From assembly GCA_028532915.1 (NCBI GenBank), contig JAQQAI010000026.1, positions 24,013-88,012 of the forward strand: DNA of 64,000 bases. The letters are read 5' to 3'. Of this stretch, positions 20,077-31,071 are shown piece by piece. The stretch is from Sphaerochaetaceae bacterium. Lineage in GTDB: Bacteria > Spirochaetota > Spirochaetia > Sphaerochaetales > Sphaerochaetaceae. Positions within the stretch are counted from its first letter, which is position 1. Each line of letters begins with the position of its first letter. Position numbers and translations under genes: made by a program. The notes below the pieces were generated by a model. That model worked only from the letters and a program-made list of their open reading frames with translations, was not told where the DNA came from and made no database searches.

Positions 20077-20901
20077 ATGAAGAAGCATCAGAAAAAGATG
20101 AAGGCCGTCCAACTGCTGATGGAGCAGTTTCCCCTTTACAGCCGTTCTGAACTCCTTTCCATCATCGCCGCAAAGCAGGCAAAGATCGGCGGGGAAGGAG
20201 TGAGCGATCCGAATCAGCTGTTTTCTTCCGATTCAGAAGGACAGATTAATATTCCGAAGTATGTATCGAGAGGGGGCTTGAAACTGGAGAGCGCTCTCGA
20301 GGGGTGGAATATTGACGTGAGGGGTATGACTTTCATTGATGCCGGGTCTTCGACGGGAGGATTCACCGACTGCCTGCTCCAGCATGGAGCTGAAAAAGTA
20401 TATTCGGTGGATGTGGGATATAATCAGCTCGATTACAGACTTCGTGTCCATCCTGACGTGATCGTCTACGAGAAGAAGAATATCATGCACCTGACAGAGG
20501 AAGATGTCTCGGCGGATGCTGCGGTCGCAGACCTTTCGTTCCGGTCGATCTCTCATGCTGCATCCCATATCCTCAACCTGACGGCACAGCAGTGGATGAT
20601 CTCCCTGATAAAACCCCAGTTCGAGATAGACCCTTCTATAGGAACGTTCAATGGTGTGATCCGTGACAGAGATGTTCTGTTCGATACATTGTGCAGTGTG
20701 CAGAAGAATCTGAAAGAGGAGAACGTCCATATACAGAGGATCAAACTTTCTCCCATTCATGGAAGGAAAGGAAACCGGGAATTCCTTGCTCTTCTCTCAT
20801 TTGAGGAGGGAATGGACAGCGACTCGTTCTCAAAAGAGGTTTCAGCTCTGCTCGACGGAGAGGATTTCTCCTTCGATCATAATAACAACATCATCCAGTG
20901 A
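20077..20901 (+). CDS. tlyA: TlyA-family rRNA 2'-O-methyltransferase
   Basis: 274 residues. An N-terminal S4-like part is followed by a Rossmann methyltransferase: YVSRGGLKL, IDAGSSTGGFTDCLLQHGA (SAM site), VADLSFRS and IKPQFE supply the expected K-D-K residues. TlyA methylates 16S C1409 and/or 23S C1920 and acts as a haemolysin-like protein in some spirochaetes. GGAGG is 10 bp upstream. Its last 60 bp overlap the convergent gene on the other strand. Confidence 0.92.
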   Translation: MKKHQKKMKAVQLLMEQFPLYSRSELLSIIAAKQAKIGGEGVSDPNQLFSSDSEGQINIPKYVSRGGLKLESALEGWNIDVRGMTFIDAGSSTGGFTDCLLQHGAEKVYSVDVGYNQLDYRLRVHPDVIVYEKKNIMHLTEEDVSADAAVADLSFRSISHAASHILNLTAQQWMISLIKPQFEIDPSIGTFNGVIRDRDVLFDTLCSVQKNLKEENVHIQRIKLSPIHGRKGNREFLALLSFEEGMDSDSFSKEVSALLDGEDFSFDHNNNIIQ

Positions 20902-21402
20902 AAAATTTTCGGTCAGATTCTTTCTGACCTGAGCTATCCGCTTCTCATATCCCGATTCGAACGGTGTGTCAGAGATAAATTCAGACGAAAGATCAATATA
21001 TCCGATGGATCTGGATATCGTGAACCCGATGAGGGCGGTATTCTCCGGGATGAAGGACACGGCTCCTTCGATGAGTGCTCCCTGAGGGACCTTTGCAAGC
21101 AGTTCTTCAATGAACCTGTGGTAGGTATAAGAATCCTTTTTGACTTCAACGGAAATCGACGTGAATCTATATGAATCATCGACCGCAGACACAATCGGAA
21201 AGTAGAGGGTGAGACTTGAGAATGCGGCTTCATTTTCTCTGTTTGAAAGGTGTTCTTTTATCAGGGGGATCATCCGGGATTCTTCGACAGAACTTCGGAT
21301 TCTGTCGAGGGAGAAAAGGACCAGTATGCCGCTGAATACGATGAAGGTCAGTATGATTATGAGGATATACAGGGTATGTTTCGGGTTGTCACCATTTTTC
21401 AT
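20842..21402 (-). CDS. membrane-anchored GerMN-domain protein
   Basis: 186 residues. An N-terminal hydrophobic helix (~10-32) is followed by an extracytoplasmic GerMN-like domain: SSLTLYFP, a leader of alternating strands, IGYIDLSSEF, then VRKNLTENFSLDDVVIMIEG. The family is found in spore-germination and spirochaete envelope proteins of unknown role. No ribosome site precedes the ATG; a TTATCA-17-TATGCT promoter would place the transcript start 1-3 nt before it. Its 3' end runs 60 bp into tlyA on the opposite strand. Confidence 0.72.
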   Translation of the reverse strand: MKNGDNPKHTLYILIIILTFIVFSGILVLFSLDRIRSSVEESRMIPLIKEHLSNRENEAAFSSLTLYFPIVSAVDDSYRFTSISVEVKKDSYTYHRFIEELLAKVPQGALIEGAVSFIPENTALIGFTISRSIGYIDLSSEFISDTPFESGYEKRIAQVRKNLTENFSLDDVVIMIEGEILSVEQS

Positions 21403-21403
21403 C

Positions 21404-21420
21404 AGTGTATAGCATACACT
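21404..21420. promoter_or_regulatory. 17-bp perfect inverted repeat, possible operator
   Basis: AGTGTAT-AGC-ATACACT. It lies 1 bp upstream of the GerMN-protein ATG, over the predicted -10 of that gene, and 66 bp from ptsI. Position suggests a repressor site, but no matching regulator is identified. Confidence 0.5.
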
Positions 21421-21446
21421 CTATCGCCTTCGATGATAAGCTTCTA

Positions 21447-21475
21447 TTTACATCGGTGATAAAACCACGTATGAT
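21447..21475 (+). promoter_or_regulatory. ptsI: promoter of ptsI, implying a nearly leaderless transcript
   Basis: TTTACA (21447-21452), 17 bp, TATGAT (21470-21475). The expected start site is near 21482, only ~4 nt before the ptsI ATG, and no ribosome site is present. Confidence 0.6.
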
Positions 21476-21485
21476 ATTTTTATCT

Positions 21486-23222
21486 ATGAGAATTTTAAAA
21501 GGTATCGCAGCATCGGCTGGCATTGGCATCGGGAAGACTTTTCTCTATGTACATGAAAAAATCGTAATTCCTCACAACACTGTCGAACAGGAGAATATTG
21601 CGTTTGAGATTGAACGATTTAATCAGGCCCGCAATAAGGTCCATGTCGATCTGTCTCTTCTGCTTGACGATGCGACTGCCGAGGATCACCAGAAGATTCT
21701 CGAGACTCATATGATCATGCTGCAGGATCCGGAATTTGTCACTTCAGTGGAAAACCTCGTTGAAAATGAAGGAATCGGCAGTGAATGGGCTGTAGAGAAA
21801 GTGATAACCTCCCTCATTGAGATGCTTGAAACCTCTGCCGATCCTCTGTTGAGAGAAAGGAAGGCCGACATCTATGATATCGGCTGGCGGGTGATAAGAT
21901 CGATGATGGGAAAATCGAGAGCCAATCTTTCAATTATCAATGATGAGGTCGTTCTTGTCGCAGATACTCTTCTTCCCTCGGAGGCGCTCACTCTCGATCC
22001 GGCAAAGATCAAAGCGATTGCGCTTGACCGCGGAGGTCGAACGAGCCATGTCGCCATTTTGGCCAGAGCCCTTCAGATCCCGACCGTCGTCGGACTCGGA
22101 AGGATTACCGATAAGGTGCATATGGACGATGAGATCATCGTCGACGGAAATATCGGAGAGGTTTCGATACGCCCGAATACAGCATCGGCTATGAAGATGC
22201 GCCAGCGGTTTGAAAAATGGGTCGCTCATGAGAAGGAACTGCAGGAACTCAAGAATCTCTCCGCCCGGACCAAAGATGGTCACGGCGTGATTCTCAAGGC
22301 AAATATCGAGACTGTCGAGGAACTTGACGCCGTCATCTCCCACGGTGCTGACGGCATCGGTCTTTTCAGATCGGAATTTCTTTTTCTCAAACCCGGCGGA
22401 GCAACTGAGGAAGAACAGTTCGTTGCCTATAAATCCGTCATTGAGAAGATGAAGAATGTCGGTCCTGTAACCATCAGAACGATCGATGTCGGCGGAGATA
22501 AGGTCATTCCCGGAATGGAGGGGTTGAGCGAGGAGAATCCCATTCTTGGATGGAGAGCTGTCCGCTTCTGTCTTTCGAGAAAGGATATTTTCAGAATACA
22601 GTTACGTGCGATCCTCAGGGCAAGCGCCTTCGGAAAGGCTAAGATAATGTTCCCGATGGTGAGCGGTCCGGAAGAACTCGATAATGTGATGGTCATTCTT
22701 GAGCAGGTTAAGGATGAATGCAGGAGGAATGGTATAGAATTCGATGAGGATATCGAGGTGGGAACGATGATTGAAGTTCCTTCCGCGGCTCTGGTTGCCG
22801 ATCTGCTGGCCCCGAAGACCGATTTTTTCTCCATTGGAACAAATGATTTAATTCAGTATACTATTGCGGTCGACAGAGGAAATGATAAGATTGCCTATCT
22901 CTACCAGCCTTTTCATCCGGGAGTGCTCAGACTTGTTAAGATGATCATTGAAAAAGGTCATGAATTCAACCTTCCTGTGGCGATGTGCGGAGAAATGGCA
23001 GGAGATCCTCTCTCTGCAGTATTATTGGTCGGACTCGGTCTTGATGAACTGTCAATGAGCCCTCAGAGCTTATTGGAGATGAAGAACATCATCCGGTCCA
23101 TCACACTGAGCGAAGCACAAGAACTGGTGGATAATGTGATGAAGATGAATTCTCATATAAACATTAACACCTTCATAAGGGAATGGATGCATGATAGATT
23201 CGGAAGTATTGTCACTGCGTAA
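21486..23222 (+). CDS. ptsI: phosphoenolpyruvate-protein phosphotransferase (PTS enzyme I)
   Basis: 578 residues. Transfers phosphate from PEP to HPr. The phosphohistidine motif GGRTSHVAILARALQIP is intact; the C-terminal PEP-binding domain has GIGLFRSEFLF, RTIDVGGDK and IGTNDLIQYT. The ATG at 21486 is chosen for homology (MRILKGIAASAG); the upstream in-frame sequence covers the promoter. No HPr or sugar EII is nearby, and der begins within its 3' end. Confidence 0.95.
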   Translation: MRILKGIAASAGIGIGKTFLYVHEKIVIPHNTVEQENIAFEIERFNQARNKVHVDLSLLLDDATAEDHQKILETHMIMLQDPEFVTSVENLVENEGIGSEWAVEKVITSLIEMLETSADPLLRERKADIYDIGWRVIRSMMGKSRANLSIINDEVVLVADTLLPSEALTLDPAKIKAIALDRGGRTSHVAILARALQIPTVVGLGRITDKVHMDDEIIVDGNIGEVSIRPNTASAMKMRQRFEKWVAHEKELQELKNLSARTKDGHGVILKANIETVEELDAVISHGADGIGLFRSEFLFLKPGGATEEEQFVAYKSVIEKMKNVGPVTIRTIDVGGDKVIPGMEGLSEENPILGWRAVRFCLSRKDIFRIQLRAILRASAFGKAKIMFPMVSGPEELDNVMVILEQVKDECRRNGIEFDEDIEVGTMIEVPSAALVADLLAPKTDFFSIGTNDLIQYTIAVDRGNDKIAYLYQPFHPGVLRLVKMIIEKGHEFNLPVAMCGEMAGDPLSAVLLVGLGLDELSMSPQSLLEMKNIIRSITLSEAQELVDNVMKMNSHININTFIREWMHDRFGSIVTA

Positions 23223-24561
23223 GCAGGGCTTACCTATAGTAGCGATCGTTGGAAGACCCAACGTCGGAAAATCTACTTTATTTAACAGACTGGTTCGTAA
23301 AAGACGGGCCATCACAGATTCTACCCCGGGAGTCACCCGTGACCTGATACCGGAGAAATGGCTTTTAGGCAATCACAGCGTGCTGCTGGTTGACAGCGGC
23401 GGAGTGAGACTCGATCAGGAAGGGATAGATTTTATCGTCACCAAAAAGAGCCTCTCCGTCCTCGAGATAGCCGACGCTATCGTGATGCTCATGGATTGCA
23501 CGGAGGTCACAGCTGAAGATGAGATGCTGATTCAGACACTCAGACGCTTCAGCGACAAGGTCATCATAGCCGTCAACAAGGTTGATGATGTGGCCAGGGA
23601 TGTCCTCGTTCACGATTTTTACCGTTTCGGATATCCCCGTCTGGTCTCTCTCTCATCTGCACACGGTATCGGTATAGATCTGCTGGAAGAAGAGCTGATG
23701 GATCTTATGGATCTTGAAGAACTGGAGGAGCCTGCCGAGGAAGAACCCAGACTGAAGATAGCTGTTCTGGGAAAACCCAATACGGGAAAATCAACTCTCA
23801 CCAATGCTCTGACCGGAAATGATACCTCGATAGTGAGCGATGTGCCGGGAACTACCCGTGATGTGATCATGGGGGAATTTTCCTACAGAGGGACCGACTT
23901 CACTATTCTCGATACCGCTGGTATCAGAAGAAAACGAAAGGTCGATGAAGACATCGAATACTATTCGGTGAACAGAGCCATCAAGACGATCGACGAGGCG
24001 GACATCGTTCTTCTGATGATCGATGTGCAGACAGGTCTTGTGGAACAGGACAAGAAGATCGCTCAGCTGATCGTCCGCAGAGGAAAGGGGATCATTCTGG
24101 TGTTCAACAAGATAGACACCCTTACCGGTATAGCCAACGAACTTGAGGCCATAAAAGACCGGACAAGATTTCTCTTTCCGATTCTCTCGTTCGCCCCGAT
24201 CGTACCGATCAGTGCAAAGAAAGGGATCGATATCACCAAGATGCTTGATGTCATCTGGTCGGTTCATAAGCAGCTGAACAAGCGGATCGAGACGGCACAG
24301 CTGAACAATTTTCTCCGCCAGTGGTCCGAAGCCTATGAACCTCCCAGAGGTTCAAAAGGACATTTCAAGGTATATTACGGAACTCAGGTCAGTGCACCTC
24401 CGGTCAGATTTCTCTTTTTCGTCAACCGAAGGAAGGATTTTCCCGAAGGCTACATCAAATATCTGCAGAACTGCATCAGACGGGATCTCGGATTCTCGGT
24501 CGTTCCCGTGGTGGTTGATCTGAAGGAACGGCGGCGTAATACTCCACAGACACGGTTATGA
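23191..24561 (+). CDS. der: ribosome-assembly GTPase Der (EngA)
   Basis: 456 residues. Two tandem G domains: first GRPNVGKSTLFNRL with DSGG and NKVD; second GKPNTGKSTLTNAL with DTAG and NKID; then a KH-like C-terminal domain (PPVRFLFFVNRR). Required for 50S assembly. Starts 32 bp inside ptsI, with AAGGGA 8 bp before the ATG. Confidence 0.96.
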   Translation: MIDSEVLSLRKQGLPIVAIVGRPNVGKSTLFNRLVRKRRAITDSTPGVTRDLIPEKWLLGNHSVLLVDSGGVRLDQEGIDFIVTKKSLSVLEIADAIVMLMDCTEVTAEDEMLIQTLRRFSDKVIIAVNKVDDVARDVLVHDFYRFGYPRLVSLSSAHGIGIDLLEEELMDLMDLEELEEPAEEEPRLKIAVLGKPNTGKSTLTNALTGNDTSIVSDVPGTTRDVIMGEFSYRGTDFTILDTAGIRRKRKVDEDIEYYSVNRAIKTIDEADIVLLMIDVQTGLVEQDKKIAQLIVRRGKGIILVFNKIDTLTGIANELEAIKDRTRFLFPILSFAPIVPISAKKGIDITKMLDVIWSVHKQLNKRIETAQLNNFLRQWSEAYEPPRGSKGHFKVYYGTQVSAPPVRFLFFVNRRKDFPEGYIKYLQNCIRRDLGFSVVPVVVDLKERRRNTPQTRL

Positions 24562-25271
24562 TGGACATTAAAGCTGTATGTTTTGACATCGATGGAACGA
24601 TGTACCCTAAATGGATGACACACCTCTTTCTGGTGCCTACGTTGTTCGGCTCTCCTTCTCTGATGCGCTCCATCCAGAAGTTTCGTGCCTATATGAGAAG
24701 CGGTGGTGACATTCAGGTGACACCCCCGACGCAAGAGGGGTTCAGAATGAAGCAGGCTGAATTCGTTCTGAAGCAGCTCAATAGAGATCCTGATGCCTCT
24801 GAGATAGAAATGATGGAACGGCGTATCGAAAAGAGTTTTTACCGGAAGATGGAAAAACCCTTTACCCGGATTGTGGCCTACAGAGGACTCGAAAAGACGC
24901 TGGACTTCCTTTGCAAAAGGGGGATTTGGATAGGAGCTCTTTCAGATTTTCCGATAGAGGAGAAACTGAAGACGCTGAAGGTCGCTCATCTGATCGATTT
25001 TGCTGAATGTACGGAGGTTTCAGGGTTTCTGAAACCGCACCGGGCTCCGTTCGAATATCTGGTGAAAATGGCGAATTGTCCGCCTCACCAGATTCTCTAC
25101 GTGGGAGACAGTTACCGAAAGGATATCGTGGGGGCTCACGAAGCCGGGATGCGAACAGCCTTGCTCTTACCTCACTCGCGTGGTAAAAAGAAGGAGAAGT
25201 ATCCTCTATCCGATATACTTTTTTCTGATTACGACCAATTCAAGAGGACCCTTGATACTCTTATCACTTAG
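24558..25271 (+). CDS. HAD-family hydrolase
   Basis: 237 residues. HAD motif I is FDIDGTMYP (both catalytic Asp present), motif II ALSDFP, motif III LKPHRAPF, and motif IV VGDSYRKDIVGA. It has an alpha-helical cap between I and II. Substrate unknown; probably a small phosphate ester. It overlaps der (ATGATG at the stop), so it is coupled. ATG 24561 is an equally good start. Confidence 0.85.
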   Translation: MMDIKAVCFDIDGTMYPKWMTHLFLVPTLFGSPSLMRSIQKFRAYMRSGGDIQVTPPTQEGFRMKQAEFVLKQLNRDPDASEIEMMERRIEKSFYRKMEKPFTRIVAYRGLEKTLDFLCKRGIWIGALSDFPIEEKLKTLKVAHLIDFAECTEVSGFLKPHRAPFEYLVKMANCPPHQILYVGDSYRKDIVGAHEAGMRTALLLPHSRGKKKEKYPLSDILFSDYDQFKRTLDTLIT

Positions 25272-25280
25272 GAGGCTGCC

Positions 25281-26531
25281 ATGCGAGAATTGTTGCCGAT
25301 GATAGTTTCTATTGTCCTCTTCTTCGTCACCCTGATAGTTATCATCACTCTTCGAAAGGCCGATCGTAGAGATCGGAGCCTCGATCTTGTCAAACGATAT
25401 GTGACTCAACATTCCGAAAAACTGCATCGGGCAGGAGAGGAGATGACGACGAAGATAGCGGAGGTGGAATCCCGTTTCTACAAGGCTCAAAGCGATGCCG
25501 ATGTCGTCATTACCCACATCGCTGAACAGAAAAAGGAACTGTTTTCCCATCTCGAGGATCTTCAGGAACTTCAGGGGACAGTCGTACAATATCATAAAGT
25601 GCTCACGAACCTGTCTCAGATGACAGGTGAAGTGGAAAAGAGGACACAGAAAATCAAAGAGGAGATGGAAAGAGTCAAAGAAGTTGAGCAGATGATAGCT
25701 GATTTCAATGCTTCTGTCGCCGAAACCCGTCAGGAGATCGATGAAACCCATCAGCAGCTTCATGAATCGATGAGCGTCTACAAGACGAAGATCGAACAGC
25801 TGATCGAAGATGCTCTCGCTTCACTTAGAGAGTCATTCGAGTCTGAGAAGCAGTCTGACATGGCAGCGATGGAAGCGGTCTTCCAGCAGCTGAAAGAGAC
25901 GAGTACTTTTCTTCTTAAAGAGATCCGCAAAGACCTTCTGGATGCCGAAAGGAGCAATGAACTGCTTCTTCAGACCCGCAGCAGTACACTCTATCAGATC
26001 CAGCAGAAGTGTTCACAGCAGCTTGAAGAGATCAAAGTGCGCACTGCCGAACTCGGTGAGTTGAAAGAACAGATTGATTCTTTGGGTGAAAAGATCTCGT
26101 CTTTGGAGATTGAAAAGAAAGAGAAGGAGAATCACCTCACGGAGATTCAAAATGAACTGACCTCATCCCGTGAAGAAAAAGAAGACCTTGATGATCAGAA
26201 GAAGATCCTGGAAGAACAGATCGAAGAAGCCCTGCGGATCCAAAGACAGCTGAGAGAGGAAGAAGAGCTTTCTTCTCTCATCGAAAGAGAACGGGTCGAT
26301 TATCCGGACATGGAAGAGGGTGATGATGAAGCCGATGAATCCAGTGGAGAACCGGAAGAAGATTCACTGGAGGAAAATATCTCATCCGAGGTGATGTTCG
26401 ATTTCGAAGAAGAATCTGATGAACAGCTGAAAGAGAAGAAGAGCACTGTGATGGATCACCAGAATGGTATCGATGAGATCGAAGAAGGCGAGGAAGAGAT
26501 CTCTCTTGAAGATGATGAAAATGATCTGTAA
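25281..26531 (+). CDS. SpiroCoCo-type coiled-coil protein
   Basis: 416 residues. An N-terminal transmembrane helix (~6-24) is followed by ~270 residues of heptad-like coiled coil rich in Glu, Lys, Gln and Leu, then a very acidic tail (last ~90 residues). It resembles the spirochaete-specific SpiroCoCo coiled-coil family, and this is the main lineage marker in the window. Function is unknown; a role as a membrane-tethered scaffold fits the architecture but is inference. Ten bp after the HAD gene. Confidence 0.8.
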   Translation: MRELLPMIVSIVLFFVTLIVIITLRKADRRDRSLDLVKRYVTQHSEKLHRAGEEMTTKIAEVESRFYKAQSDADVVITHIAEQKKELFSHLEDLQELQGTVVQYHKVLTNLSQMTGEVEKRTQKIKEEMERVKEVEQMIADFNASVAETRQEIDETHQQLHESMSVYKTKIEQLIEDALASLRESFESEKQSDMAAMEAVFQQLKETSTFLLKEIRKDLLDAERSNELLLQTRSSTLYQIQQKCSQQLEEIKVRTAELGELKEQIDSLGEKISSLEIEKKEKENHLTEIQNELTSSREEKEDLDDQKKILEEQIEEALRIQRQLREEEELSSLIERERVDYPDMEEGDDEADESSGEPEEDSLEENISSEVMFDFEEESDEQLKEKKSTVMDHQNGIDEIEEGEEEISLEDDENDL

Positions 26532-26544
26532 CGCCTTAGAGGTC

Positions 26545-26574
26545 TTGTCATTCCATCATACCTCGTGATATAGT
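26545..26574 (+). promoter_or_regulatory. pyrG: possible extended -10 promoter for pyrG
   Basis: TTGTCA (26545-26550), 18 bp, TGATATAGT (26566-26574). It would give a leader of ~150 nt containing the repeated octamer TACCGACT (26582-26589, 26625-26632). No attenuator T-run is seen. Confidence 0.45.
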
Positions 26575-26681
26575 CCGTAAGTACCGACTCATTCGGCGAG
26601 AATATGACTGTATTCTAGAACTTCTACCGACTTGCGGTGCACTTGAAAAGGCATAGGAGTTGGTTTCCCCAAATTATGTAA

Positions 26682-28369
<1,688 letters not shown>

Positions 28370-28456
28370 TGGTCTGGTCACTAATACCTCATGTTCAGAC
28401 AAACAGCACTATAGGTATGTATGTTTGACCGATATTAATGTTTGCACAGGTATTCC

Positions 28457-29062
28457 ATGAGTAAGAAAGAGAAGAAAGAAGAGAAGCTAGAAGAGAAGAC
28501 GGTCGAAGAGGCTGTCGAACAGACCGGTGAAACCGTTGAACAGATTCAGGACCAGCCTGAAGAGACAACCCCTTCACCGCAGGAGATTCGTATTGCAGAA
28601 CTGGAAGCAGATTTGGAAGAGCTGAAGAGAGCTCTCAATGAAGAGAAAGAGACCTTCCTCCGCAAGACTGCCGATATGGATAATTATCGGAAGCGGTTGA
28701 TCAGGGAAAAAGAGAGTGCGGTTCAATATGCGAACGAGCGTCTCATCAGTGATCTAATCCCGATCATAGATGATTTCGATCGTGCCCTTGAGGCTTCCGG
28801 TACTCAGGATACTGCAGGTCATGCAGACGGTATCAGGATGATACGGCAGCAGCTTCTGGATGTTCTTGACCGGAACTGGGGTCTCAAACCGATGGAAGAT
28901 ATTGTCGGAAAAGAGTTCAGTCCTCATGAGCATGAGGCTCTTATGATGGAGACCGGGGATCAGTATGAATCGGAGATAGTCCTTGCCGAATTGCAAAAGG
29001 GTTATTATCTTCATTCTAAGGTGTTACGCCATGCTAAAGTGAAAGTAGGCAAACCTTCATAA
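28457..29062 (+). CDS. grpE: nucleotide exchange factor GrpE
   Basis: 201 residues from MSKKEKKEEK. A charged N-terminal segment is followed by the long helix with LRKTADMDNYRKRLIREKE and the C-terminal EHEALMME and KVLRHAKVKVGK. Releases ADP from DnaK. The ATG 28457 is preferred over a TTG five codons upstream. Gene order grpE-dnaK-dnaJ is conventional. Confidence 0.95.
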   Translation: MSKKEKKEEKLEEKTVEEAVEQTGETVEQIQDQPEETTPSPQEIRIAELEADLEELKRALNEEKETFLRKTADMDNYRKRLIREKESAVQYANERLISDLIPIIDDFDRALEASGTQDTAGHADGIRMIRQQLLDVLDRNWGLKPMEDIVGKEFSPHEHEALMMETGDQYESEIVLAELQKGYYLHSKVLRHAKVKVGKPS

Positions 29063-29126
29063 GCTGACGGCGATGCGACGTAAGTGACTATACAACAGTA
29101 TATTGAATAAAATTAGGAGAACTATT

Positions 29127-31043
29127 ATGGGTAGAATAATCGGAATTGACTTGGGGACAACAAACTCTTGTGTTTCTGTGATGGAAAACGGAGATGCTGT
29201 TGTAATCCAGAACGCGGAGGGACAGAGAACAACCCCTTCAATCGTCGGCTTCACTGCCAAAGGTGAACGCCTGGTGGGACAGCCTGCCAAGAACCAGATT
29301 GTAACAAACGCAGAGAACACTGTTTCTTCAATAAAGAGATTCATGGGCCGTCGTTTTACCGAGGTTCCTTCAGAAATCGGAAAAGTATCATATAAAGTGA
29401 AAGCCGGTCCTTCTGATGATATCAGAGTGTCGATCAGAGATAAAGAATACTCACCTCAAGAGATTTCGGCTGCAATCCTTCAGAAAATGAAACAGACCGC
29501 AGAGGACTATCTTGGTGAGAGTGTTCTGGAAGCTGTCGTAACAGTTCCTGCATACTTCAACGATGCTCAGAGACAGGCCACCAAAGATGCCGGTAAGATC
29601 GCAGGTCTGGATGTGAAAAGAATCGTCAATGAACCGACCGCTGCCGCTTTGGCCTACGGACTCGGGAAAGATACTACGAAAGAAGAGAAGATCGCAGTCT
29701 ACGACCTCGGTGGAGGTACCTTCGATATTTCGATTCTCGAACTCGGCGACGGTGTCTTCGAAGTAAAATCCACCAACGGTGATACTCACCTCGGCGGTGA
29801 TGATTTTGACCAGAAGATCATGGATTGGCTTGTTGAGACTTTCAAACAGGAATCAGGTATTGATCTCTCAAAGGATAAGATGGCCCTCCAGAGATTGAAG
29901 GAAGCTGCAGAGAAGGCTAAGATCGAACTTTCAAGCACCAAAGATACTTCGATCAATCTCCCTTACATCACTGCCGATGCTTCGGGACCTAAACACCTTC
30001 AGGTCAATCTGACCCGTGCAAAGTTCGAGCAGATGGTTTCAGACCTTGTCGAAAGAAGCAGAAAGCCCTGTATGAATGCGCTGAAGGATGCAGGTCTCTC
30101 CCCTTCCGATATCGATGAAGTCATCCTCGTCGGCGGAAGTACAAGAATTCCCGCAGTCGGTGCGATCGTCAAAGAGATCTTCCAGAAAGAGCCTCACAGA
30201 GGTGTGAACCCTGATGAAGTAGTTGCCATGGGTGCCGCTATCCAGGGTGGTATATTAGGTGGAGATGTCAAAGATGTTCTTCTTCTCGATGTTACACCGC
30301 TCTCATTGGGTATCGAGACTCTCGGTGGTATTTCGACCAAGCTGATCGAAAGAAACACGACGATCCCTACCCGCAAGAGCCAGATATTCTCAACTGCGGC
30401 CGACAACCAGACAGCTGTCTCGATTCATGTTCTTCAGGGTGAGAGAGAAATGGCGAGCCAGAACAGGACGCTCGGAAAATTTGATCTGATCGGTATTCCT
30501 GCGGCTCCACGCGGTGTACCTCAGATCGAAGTCGCCTTCGATATCGATGCTAACGGTATCGTGCATGTAAGTGCCAAAGACCTTGGGACAGGGAAAGAGC
30601 AGAAGATCAGAATCGAATCTTCATCGGGAATATCTGAAGCAGATATCGAGAAGATGGTGAAAGATGCCGAGATGCATGCTGAAGAAGACAAGAAAGAGAG
30701 AGAAAAGATTGAAGTGAGAAATGAGGCTGACAATCTTCTCTACTCTACCGAGAAGTCTCTGAAAGAATATGGTGATAAGATCAGTGCAGACGACAAGTCC
30801 AAGATAGAAGAAGCTCTGGAAGCATTGAAGAGTGCCATCTCTTCGGACAATGTTGATGAGATGAAAGCTAAAACTGAAGCTCTGCAGCAGGCTGCCTACA
30901 AGCTGGCTGAAGAGATGTACAAAGCGAACGCAAGTCAGCAGGGTGAAGCCGCTCCTCAGGGAGAGCCTCAGGCAGACCAGGCAGGTTCATCAGAAAAGAA
31001 AGATGATAATGTCGAAGACGCAGACTACGAAGTCGTTGACTGA
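29127..31043 (+). CDS. dnaK: Hsp70 chaperone DnaK
   Basis: 638 residues from [15 protein letters not shown], with TAGGAGA 7 bp upstream. The ATPase domain has [19 protein letters not shown] and LVGGSTRIP; the substrate domain and helical lid follow, ending in a Gln/acidic linker and EDADYEVVD. Full length. Confidence 0.98.
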   Translation: MGRIIGIDLGTTNSCVSVMENGDAVVIQNAEGQRTTPSIVGFTAKGERLVGQPAKNQIVTNAENTVSSIKRFMGRRFTEVPSEIGKVSYKVKAGPSDDIRVSIRDKEYSPQEISAAILQKMKQTAEDYLGESVLEAVVTVPAYFNDAQRQATKDAGKIAGLDVKRIVNEPTAAALAYGLGKDTTKEEKIAVYDLGGGTFDISILELGDGVFEVKSTNGDTHLGGDDFDQKIMDWLVETFKQESGIDLSKDKMALQRLKEAAEKAKIELSSTKDTSINLPYITADASGPKHLQVNLTRAKFEQMVSDLVERSRKPCMNALKDAGLSPSDIDEVILVGGSTRIPAVGAIVKEIFQKEPHRGVNPDEVVAMGAAIQGGILGGDVKDVLLLDVTPLSLGIETLGGISTKLIERNTTIPTRKSQIFSTAADNQTAVSIHVLQGEREMASQNRTLGKFDLIGIPAAPRGVPQIEVAFDIDANGIVHVSAKDLGTGKEQKIRIESSSGISEADIEKMVKDAEMHAEEDKKEREKIEVRNEADNLLYSTEKSLKEYGDKISADDKSKIEEALEALKSAISSDNVDEMKAKTEALQQAAYKLAEEMYKANASQQGEAAPQGEPQADQAGSSEKKDDNVEDADYEVVD

Positions 31044-31071
31044 TAATCTTTGAGTAAGGAAGTGTTGCACC

